A DNA stretch of 64,000 nt, taken from Anisus vortex (Eukaryota > Mollusca > Gastropoda > Planorbidae). The position numbers and the translations under genes were made by a program. The notes under the pieces were generated by a model. The model saw only the letters and a program-made list of their open reading frames with translations, was not told the DNA's origin and ran no database searches. Shown in pieces: positions 57,214 through 64,000 of this stretch. Each line of letters opens with the position of its first letter. The first letter of the stretch is position 1. The stretch lies in assembly GCA_949126835.1 (NCBI GenBank), contig OX421499.1, positions 10,581,224 to 10,645,223 on the forward strand. Direction: 5' to 3'.

Positions 57214-59463
57214 ATGGCAGAGCTGGTTAACTTTCGTAAGGCCATTAGGGAAGAAGCGATAGCACTGAATCTCCAAGGGGACGAGGTGTATAAATACGTC
57301 CAAGAGCAGTTAGAGAGAAGGGATAGAGAATTAGAGATAGAGGAAAAACGTCGACAGGACGACTTGAAGAAACTAGAATTAGAACTAGAAGATAGAGAGA
57401 AAACTAGACAGGCAGAGAAAGAGAGAGAAATTAGACAGGCAGAGCTAGAGAGGGAGAGAGAAACTAGACAGGCAGAGCTAGAAATAAAAAAACTAGAGAC
57501 AGACAAAGAGATTAGACTAGCAGAAATTGCTGGTAGAAACAGGCAATTAGACGACCCACCCCTTTCCCCACCCGGCTCCCTTCATAGCGGTTTTGCTAAC
57601 GGGCGCCATGTGCCCGTCTGGACTGACACCTTCTTACCAAATCAAGAACAATTCGATACCTACCTCACACGTTTTGAGGAGGCTATGGCGTACCACGACG
57701 TGCCTCGCGAGTCCTGGTGCAGGAACCTAGTACACACCCTCAGGGGAGACACCTACGAGGTCTACGCTAAACTAAGCCCCTCCGATCAGGACCCATATAT
57801 ACAACTCAAAAATGCCCTGCTTAACAAATTTGAGTTAAACGCACGGGCGTTTCAGAGTATGTTCAGGTCAGCCAGACTAGAAGAGGGGGAGTCAATCAGA
57901 GAGCTGGTAGACAGGCTAAGGAAATACCTTAACAAATGGATTGAATTAGCAAATCAGGATAGGACATATGAAGGCTTAATTGATCTGATTCTTTCAGAGC
58001 AGTTACAGTCCCTCATGCCCAGAACCGTTAAAACGTTCTTAGCCGAATGGGGTTTAGAGGGACTAAACGAGGTTATCGTGGCCGCCGATCGATATATGTT
58101 GGCCCACAAGGATGAGTTTGCCAACCCCCCCTCTCACCCACATCACCATAGGCAGGAGAAAAACAAAGAGGAGGCGTACAGGCACAAAACTCCAAAAGGC
58201 CCCCCCACTCCCCAGCAGCGCACGTCCAACTTCGGTCAACATCGGCCCCAGAATCCACGTGGAGAACCCCGCCCCATTGGGCCCACAAATCCGTCAGCTC
58301 ACGAGAAACACAGAGGCGGCCCCACCCCTTTCTTCCCCGCAGGAGCGTTCTGTGCTCTGACACCTACCATGCATTCGGGACAAGACTCTACTAACGGTCT
58401 GTCGGAGCAAGAGGCAGAAACGCCCTACCCCCGGTACTTTACACCTGAGTACGCCGAGCACTTAAGGCGCCCCGTTACGTACGAAGACGGGCGCCACCCT
58501 ACACCCCCTCAAACGGTAAGCCAAGAGCGGCCGCGAAGAGAACCCAACACCCGTCAGCCCGCCCTACTGGGTTTCGCCGCCGCGATTTACCCAGGTGGCG
58601 CCCCAGGCTCCGGGCCCTTGAACCGGACCCATAGCAACTCTACGGAGAAACTAAAAATCAATAATAAACTCGCCTCATATTTGTTCGACACAGGCTGTGA
58701 GTCAGAAGGCATAGCCAAACGGGCATATATCCGCGACTCCGACTTCACCGGGGACACTGTCCAAATTCAGAGCATATGGGGCCACGTGGAAACGCTCCCC
58801 ACGGCATTAGTGCACATTGAATCAGCCCAATTTACCGGGTTAGCGACATTAGCAGTGCGAGAAGACCTGCCGTATGATGTCATTCTAGGCAAGAAGTACT
58901 TTACCCCATGTCACTATGGATCCCCACCTCCCCACGCGTCGGTGGTCGCCCGGACACACCCCGAACCTAGCGCCACCCAGCCGACCTTAAACCCGTCCCA
59001 TCAAGAATTCCTGAAGGCACAACAGGAGGACCCTACCCTAAAAAGGCTGCTAAACGAAGCAAAGACCTATCATGGGAAACCAATGTCAGCAGGCCACTAC
59101 TCACTCAAGGGACAGCTGTTATACCGCCAGGTGCCCCTACCAGATGGGACAATAAGAAATCAATTAGTAGTCCCCTCCCCCTACCGTAAGCAAGTGATAG
59201 AGGCCGCTTATGACTCCGTCGGGCGGAGTCGTCGGGGCCAGAATGCCACTCTCAGTAAGATAAAACATTATTACTTCTGGCCAGGCATGCATGTGGGAGT
59301 AAACCGCCACCTGTGCAAACTCACGTCACGGAACTACTACACCCCACCCGTACCGTTATCACGGCAGGCGGAGGGGGGAACTCCATTTCAAGGGGTCCCC
59401 ATAGACCTCGGGGGACCCTTCAAAAGGACATGTAACAGAAATAACAGGACTGGTAGCAAATAG
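57214..59463 (+). CDS. Element B gag-protease-integrase-stub polyprotein, 749 aa
   Basis: The ATG has good context (ACCATGG). Domains: an N-terminal region with a long charged helix (about 25-110, internal RQAELER-type repeats); a capsid region whose C-terminal part (about 215-300) resembles a SCAN domain; a Pro-rich linker without a recognisable CCHC knuckle; and an aspartic protease (DTG at 492-494, followed by Cys where Ala or Ser is usual; ILGKKYF near 557). The integrase N-terminal zinc domain (about 655-710) has lost most zinc ligands (AAYDSVGRSRRGQN, LCKLTSRNYY), although YYFWPGM is kept. The frame then reaches the first catalytic block (GVPIDLGGPF, D731) and ends. Protease followed directly by integrase agrees with a Gmr1-like order with everything downstream deleted. 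Confidence 0.88.
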   Translation: MAELVNFRKAIREEAIALNLQGDEVYKYVQEQLERRDRELEIEEKRRQDDLKKLELELEDREKTRQAEKEREIRQAELERERETRQAELEIKKLETDKEIRLAEIAGRNRQLDDPPLSPPGSLHSGFANGRHVPVWTDTFLPNQEQFDTYLTRFEEAMAYHDVPRESWCRNLVHTLRGDTYEVYAKLSPSDQDPYIQLKNALLNKFELNARAFQSMFRSARLEEGESIRELVDRLRKYLNKWIELANQDRTYEGLIDLILSEQLQSLMPRTVKTFLAEWGLEGLNEVIVAADRYMLAHKDEFANPPSHPHHHRQEKNKEEAYRHKTPKGPPTPQQRTSNFGQHRPQNPRGEPRPIGPTNPSAHEKHRGGPTPFFPAGAFCALTPTMHSGQDSTNGLSEQEAETPYPRYFTPEYAEHLRRPVTYEDGRHPTPPQTVSQERPRREPNTRQPALLGFAAAIYPGGAPGSGPLNRTHSNSTEKLKINNKLASYLFDTGCESEGIAKRAYIRDSDFTGDTVQIQSIWGHVETLPTALVHIESAQFTGLATLAVREDLPYDVILGKKYFTPCHYGSPPPHASVVARTHPEPSATQPTLNPSHQEFLKAQQEDPTLKRLLNEAKTYHGKPMSAGHYSLKGQLLYRQVPLPDGTIRNQLVVPSPYRKQVIEAAYDSVGRSRRGQNATLSKIKHYYFWPGMHVGVNRHLCKLTSRNYYTPPVPLSRQAEGGTPFQGVPIDLGGPFKRTCNRNNRTGSK

Positions 59464-59564
59464 ACAATAGACATACTTTTCTCTCGTTGGGTTCGCCTAG
59501 CTTAGGACTAGTACCGTAAGTTTATAGTAAAACAGACAATTGCACGCCTGACTAATTGTCTCGT

Positions 59565-59578
59565 AAAAGGGGGGATGG
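59565..59578 (+). promoter_or_regulatory. Polypurine tract of element B
   Basis: AAAAGGGGGGATGG lies directly before the 3' LTR. Confidence 0.85.
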
Positions 59579-60538
59579 TGTGGTAAACTCACTAGAAGCG
59601 CCAGCGCTCAGCCTGGTGCCATGGCACTTATTCACTATGGCTCCAACCTATAAACTACAATTAATCCTGGCTCATTGCGGTGCTCACCAATGAATGAAGA
59701 ATGTGTGACTGTATTTGTATCTTGTATCTTTATTTTGTATGTATGAATGTACTTACTCTCTTCCATAACTGTTGTACATGCATCAATACATATATTCCTT
59801 ATATTATTATTATACAAGCTTAGTTATCCGCCCTTGTATATATTTAACATGTTTACACTCCCCTTGTATGTACAGTCTAAACCCCCACCCTCGCCAAGCC
59901 CTCCCTTTGATCCCCCTCCCGGCTACTGACCACTGGTCAAGATCAACAACTTGCGTCTACACGCGAAATCTATTACAGTCGGCCCAGGTGGCCAGGGAAA
60001 CCCCTCCCCCTAACTCTTTCCCCCGTAAACTGACACATACGCAACAGCCCTCGTCGGTATGTATGGTATCAAAGAGATTTTGTATCCCTCCCCCGACCGC
60101 CCTCTTCTCCCCCTCCCCATTGCCCCTACCCCCACAGAGGGCACTTCTTGGTTTAAGATAGAAATAAGAAACGGGTATTGGGGCCTTAGACAAGGAACGA
60201 AACAGTCCTGTCTTCGGTCGATCCAAATATATACTGTTTACACTGTAAATTTGTGTTGTGGATTAACTTCTGCTATCTATCGTTTATGCCTAAATAAACA
60301 GCATTTGAAACTCATCCCAGCATTGAATCAATCATTGTTCTTGTGTCTGCTCACATATTAGCACTCGTGTCATATAGTAGTAAAAATTACCCTATTCAGT
60401 AGTCTTACAGCACCCGCCAGCCAAGCGGGATAACGGACTAAAATATAAATAATTCTAAGGCCCAAACTTCACTGTGACATCCCAATAATCAGCCTCTACA
60501 CGAGCCAAACAACCACGTATCGTGCCCGCCACGCTACA
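59579..60538 (+). repeat. 3' LTR of element B (960 bp)
   Basis: Partner of 55483-56442. It is followed by the AACAA target duplication and then by the interrupted leader of element C. Confidence 0.97.
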
Positions 60539-60797
60539 AACAATATACAATATACTAAAGATTGTGATTGAATTGAACATTGCTATTGAGAATCGGAAAA
60601 CTTAACTATTCAGCCTGGAAAATTATCTTGTGTATTACCTTATCGAACAAAGTAACTCTAAGAAAGTATTATTTTTATGACCTTGTTGTGAAAAATCTGA
60701 ACTGTGTGGTGTAGTGAATTATTCAAAGGACAGAAAGTAAGTTGGACACTTTTATTGTATTATTAACAAGATTTACAGTAACTTTTAATAATATAAA

Positions 60798-63700
60798 ATG
60801 GAGGCCACAAATAATCTTACATTGGATCCAGAGATATTTGATCTAACCTCAGAACAGCTTAATAAAATGTCAATGATACAATTAAAAGAATTGGCTAAAT
60901 CATTGGGCATTTCTATCACAGAAACTAGGCCATCAAAAACTAAATTACTTCAAGAGGTAACTGAGTGTTTAAGAAAACAAGGTACACTAATTATTGAAGA
61001 AACTACTGCTAATGATAACATTAATGATGAATCAGATGATGAATTACCTTTTCCTATAAAACAAAGAGTAAAGCATACAACTGGTGACTTAAGTGAAGAA
61101 TTGAAATTTAAACTTGAGTTAAGAAAGATGGAATTAGAGATGGAAAGAGAAAGAGAAAGCCAGAGAATTGAGATGGAAAGAGAAATAGCAAGAGAGAAAA
61201 TAGCAAGCCAAGAAAGAATTGAGATAGCAAGGTCTCGTACGTCAAATCATTCGAATGCAAGCTCTGAAACAGATGCAGAACTGTATAAGTTTAAGAAACA
61301 TATTCCAGTTTTTGAAGATAATTCGGTGGAAGAGTTCTTCATGATTTTCGAGAGAAACGCTAGAGACTATCAATTTCCCGAGGGCAAGAAAGCTATACTT
61401 CTACGCTCAGCTCTGAATAAAGGAAAGGCACTTGATGTTGTATTAAGTCTTACTGAAGAGGAATTGTATGATTATGAACTGATCAAGAATAGAGTACTGC
61501 TAAGTTATGCATTAACACCTGAAAAATATAGAAAAGTGTTTCGTGAGTCTAAGAAAGAACAGGAACAATCCCATGTTGATTTTCTAAGACAGAAAAAGAA
61601 ATATTTTGAAAGATGGATTCGATCCAAAGGTGTAAACAAAGACTTTGATAAATTAGCTAATCTTATGCTAATGGAAGACTTTAACAATAACATCAGAGGT
61701 GATGTAAGAATACATTTAGCAGACAAAGGTGTAGAACAAGTAGAAACAGCAGCAGTGATGGCAGACGAATATGTTATTATCCATTCCAGCAATAAATTTA
61801 CAACAGTTGATAAATCTAAATTCCAGAATCGAGATATGAAGGTAGAAAAGAAAACCATGAATCCAAATGAATCCTATCAATCAAAGAGACATCAGCAGAG
61901 CAATGAAGGTCCAACAAATTCCAAGCCAACCTGTAGCCATTGTAAACGAATTGGACATACTAAGGAAAAGTGCTGGATATTGAATGGGAACCCGAATAAA
62001 AAGAATGTTGTCTTATCGTATGTAGCAATGCCAAAACAAAGAACTCATGAAAATGTAAAGAAGGATATTAGAACTCAAACAGAGATACCTAGTGCTAATG
62101 CAGATAACCTGACAAAACACACGTATCTAGGAAACTTGAAACCAGAAATAGTTCCTGAAATAGAGACAATGGTTTTCAATAATTCTAATTCTAATCTGAG
62201 CTCCAAGGAGTCTATATCAGATAGAACCACCATGAGTACTAAACATACCTCTTACAAAAATAACTTGGATACAGATCTCATCGATACTGAGATACCAAGC
62301 AATTGTTTACCATTCATTGAAGAAGGTACCGTGTCATCCATAATAAATGGTGTCACTAGTGAAAAAAACATCAGAATACTCCGTGATACAGGGGCTGAGG
62401 TTTCACTACTTTTAGAGAATACTGTTCCTACGTCACAATCGACATATACAGGACAGGATCTTACTATTCAAGGTGTATCAAGGAAAAATGTACAAGTTCC
62501 TTTGCATCAAATACAGCTGAAGAGTGCGTACTTCACTGGAAATGTAGTTGTGGGTGTGTACAAATCACTTCCGTTTAAAGGCGTTTCTTTAATACTGGGA
62601 AATGATATTGCTGGAGATGTGGTGCATTCCATATCCAAGAAAAAACAATACCTCAATAAAAGTGAGAGCTTTATCAAACCTATATGCATCGTCACGAGAG
62701 GTATGGCCCAACAACAAAAGTCTGTCGAAACCATGTCAAAGTCAAAAATAGAACCAGAAATTGACCTACAGGCAACTTTCCTGGCTGACATTTTGAGTGG
62801 TCCCTCAGTCAAGACTACTGAAAGTAATTTGTCACCTCGACAATTACTCCTATTAGAACAGAATAGAGATTCAGGAATTAAACACCTGAAGAAAAAGGTG
62901 ATAACTGAACAGGAGGCAGAAATGAACGGAAATGGATTTTTTCTGAAGGAGGGAATATTAATGCAAAAATGGAGAGATGTGAAATGTGATAATGACAATT
63001 GCAGAGAAGGAAGTCAGATTGTGGTACCAGCCATATATCGTAATGACATCTTACACATGGCTCATGACACGCCATATGCTGGTCATCTAGGAGTGAACAA
63101 GACTTACCGTCGAATTCTTCCGTACTTCTATTGGCCTGGACTACATCGTGACGTCACAAAATACTGCAAGTCATGCAATACATGCCAGATAGTTGGTAAA
63201 CCTAACCAGACTATACCGGTAGCACCTCTAAAGCCAATACCCGCCTTTGCAGAACCATTTAGCCACTTGCTAATAGACTGTGTAGGTCCTTTGCCTAAAA
63301 CAAAGACAGGACACCAGTACTTATTCACTATAATGTGCACTGCCACGAGATATCCTGAAGCTATTCCGCTACGCACCATTAACGCAGATAAGATATCTGA
63401 CGCACTGATTGCATTTTGTTCAAGATACGGTCTTCCAAAGACTATACAGTCAGACCAAGGATCTAACTTTACATCAAAGCTGTTTAACCAGGTCTTAAAG
63501 AAACTAGGCATCCAACATGCAACTTCAACTGCGTACCATCCGCAAAGCCAAGGTGCCCTAGAAAGATATCATCAGACTCTGAAAACCATGCTCCGCACAT
63601 ACTGTTTTGAGAACACTGAAGACTGGGATCGCGGTATTCCATTCGCTCTTTTCGCGACTAGAGAAACTGTGCAGGAATCTCTTGGATTCAGTCCGTTCGA

Positions 63701-64000
63701 GTTAGTGTTTGGACATTCAGTTCGAGGACCTCTAAAACTGTTGCAGGAAACCTTGTTAAATTCTGATGAAGAGACTGGACTCGTAGCTTATGTGGAACAA
63801 TTTAGCAATAGAATCTATCATGCTTTTAATCATGTTAAAGATAATCTTTTGCAGGCTCAGAAAAGAATGAAAGGGTACTATGATGTCAAGGCCAGATCCC
63901 GATGTTTCCATCCTGGTGATAAAGTCCTCATGTTGACCCAATTGTCTGGACAACCCCTGAGTGCAAAATATACAGGACCATATCAGGTTTTAGATAAAAT
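60798..64000 (+). CDS. Element C gag-protease-integrase polyprotein, 5' part, open to window end
   Basis: The frame starts at ATG 60798 and has no stop through 64000 (1067 codons). Domains: a SAP/HeH-like motif (about 20-60, LNKMSMIQLKELAKSLGI); a Glu/Arg-rich helix (about 100-150); a capsid/SCAN-like region (about 165-340); a CCHC knuckle starting at C379; an aspartic protease (DTGA at 530-533, ILGND later); the integrase zinc domain (H756 onward, with YFYWPGL and CKSCNTCQ); a DD35E triad (D827, D886, E922); and the start of the GPY block at the window edge (TGPYQVLDK). It aligns block by block with element A and is probably intact here. Whether RT and RNase H follow cannot be seen. Confidence 0.93.
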   Translation, partial: MEATNNLTLDPEIFDLTSEQLNKMSMIQLKELAKSLGISITETRPSKTKLLQEVTECLRKQGTLIIEETTANDNINDESDDELPFPIKQRVKHTTGDLSEELKFKLELRKMELEMERERESQRIEMEREIAREKIASQERIEIARSRTSNHSNASSETDAELYKFKKHIPVFEDNSVEEFFMIFERNARDYQFPEGKKAILLRSALNKGKALDVVLSLTEEELYDYELIKNRVLLSYALTPEKYRKVFRESKKEQEQSHVDFLRQKKKYFERWIRSKGVNKDFDKLANLMLMEDFNNNIRGDVRIHLADKGVEQVETAAVMADEYVIIHSSNKFTTVDKSKFQNRDMKVEKKTMNPNESYQSKRHQQSNEGPTNSKPTCSHCKRIGHTKEKCWILNGNPNKKNVVLSYVAMPKQRTHENVKKDIRTQTEIPSANADNLTKHTYLGNLKPEIVPEIETMVFNNSNSNLSSKESISDRTTMSTKHTSYKNNLDTDLIDTEIPSNCLPFIEEGTVSSIINGVTSEKNIRILRDTGAEVSLLLENTVPTSQSTYTGQDLTIQGVSRKNVQVPLHQIQLKSAYFTGNVVVGVYKSLPFKGVSLILGNDIAGDVVHSISKKKQYLNKSESFIKPICIVTRGMAQQQKSVETMSKSKIEPEIDLQATFLADILSGPSVKTTESNLSPRQLLLLEQNRDSGIKHLKKKVITEQEAEMNGNGFFLKEGILMQKWRDVKCDNDNCREGSQIVVPAIYRNDILHMAHDTPYAGHLGVNKTYRRILPYFYWPGLHRDVTKYCKSCNTCQIVGKPNQTIPVAPLKPIPAFAEPFSHLLIDCVGPLPKTKTGHQYLFTIMCTATRYPEAIPLRTINADKISDALIAFCSRYGLPKTIQSDQGSNFTSKLFNQVLKKLGIQHATSTAYHPQSQGALERYHQTLKTMLRTYCFENTEDWDRGIPFALFATRETVQESLGFSPFELVFGHSVRGPLKLLQETLLNSDEETGLVAYVEQFSNRIYHAFNHVKDNLLQAQKRMKGYYDVKARSRCFHPGDKVLMLTQLSGQPLSAKYTGPYQVLDK

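Larger units (their letters stand above)
55483..60538 (+). mobile_element. Element B: non-autonomous gag-protease LTR retrotransposon
   Basis: A complete insertion of 5056 bp. It has LTRs 55483-56442 and 59579-60538, a target duplication AACAA (55478-55482 and 60539-60543), a tRNA-Pro-type primer site, a leader of about 770 bp, one 749-codon frame and a polypurine tract. RT, RNase H and most of integrase are absent. One visible LTR difference in 960 bp indicates very recent transposition, which must have used RT and integrase from another element. Confidence 0.95.
54308..64000 (+). mobile_element. Element C: Gmr1-like Ty3/gypsy element, interrupted by element B, runs off the window
   Basis: The coding region at 60798 onward is the same family type as element A. 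Its leader (60544-60797) is continuous with the sequence left of element B once B and its duplication are removed. A TGTTACG start at 54308 with a possible TAACA end at 55365 fits a 5' LTR of about 1058 bp. The LTR limits cannot be confirmed without the 3' LTR, which lies outside. Confidence 0.7.

Overview
The window is animal genomic DNA with no sign of bacterial organisation. There are no operons, tRNA-derived SINEs and poly(A)/(TATTA) tails are present, GT-AG introns can be read, and LINE, hAT and Ty3/gypsy sequences are all present. The LINE C-terminal types, the many minisatellites with 20-50 bp units and the Gmr1-like gypsy elements suggest an invertebrate, most likely a gastropod mollusc. 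That assignment is inferred from style, not from a diagnostic gene.

About a third of the window (roughly 21 kb) is tandem repeat. More than thirty arrays with unrelated units were found. The largest are 18 bp x ~265 (42.7-47.4 kb), 53 bp x 52 (8.1-10.8 kb), a 34-bp array in three blocks (3.7-5.9 kb), 30 bp x ~40 (27.6-28.85 kb), 34/33 bp x ~45 (30.7-32.2 kb), 25 bp x ~36 (14.1-14.96 kb) and 26 bp x ~27 (32.4-33.1 kb). Several show higher-order structure. Nearly all long open frames outside the retrotransposons come from stop-free units in these arrays and are not genes.

About a quarter is LTR retrotransposon. Element A (34508-41360, minus) has near-identical LTRs, a 4-bp target duplication and one 1268-codon frame in the order gag-protease-integrase-RT. 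This is the rare Gmr1-like order, with integrase before RT. Most of its RT and RNase H is removed by an internal deletion. Element B (55483-60538, plus) has 960-bp LTRs with one visible difference, a 5-bp duplication and a tRNA-Pro-type primer site, but encodes only gag-protease and an integrase stub. Element B sits inside the leader of element C (about 54308 to beyond the window, plus). Element C has an uninterrupted gag-protease-integrase frame that runs off the end and resembles element A.

Other mobile DNA includes a 1-kb hAT-type MITE with a perfect 8-bp duplication (1252-2255) and an antisense SINE nested in it, a 49-bp relic of the same family with its own perfect duplication (47590-47638), a third hAT terminus (6110), a fold-back MITE (419-717), several LINE C-terminal fragments, and tRNA-derived SINEs. 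One SINE shares its 3' tail with the local LINE.

Host genes are sparse. The best supported is a minus-strand gene with a TATA/CCAAT/E-box promoter (18834-18895), a first coding exon (18402-18705) and a 48-nt second exon (14965-15012) joined in frame. Its product is acidic, then Ser/Asp-rich, then Arg-rich, and was not recognised. A second possible minus-strand gene starts near 49.3 kb, with a coding exon at 48399-48483. A short THAP-like zinc-finger frame lies at 50343-50471. Minisatellites press closely against the exons and promoter of the best-supported gene.
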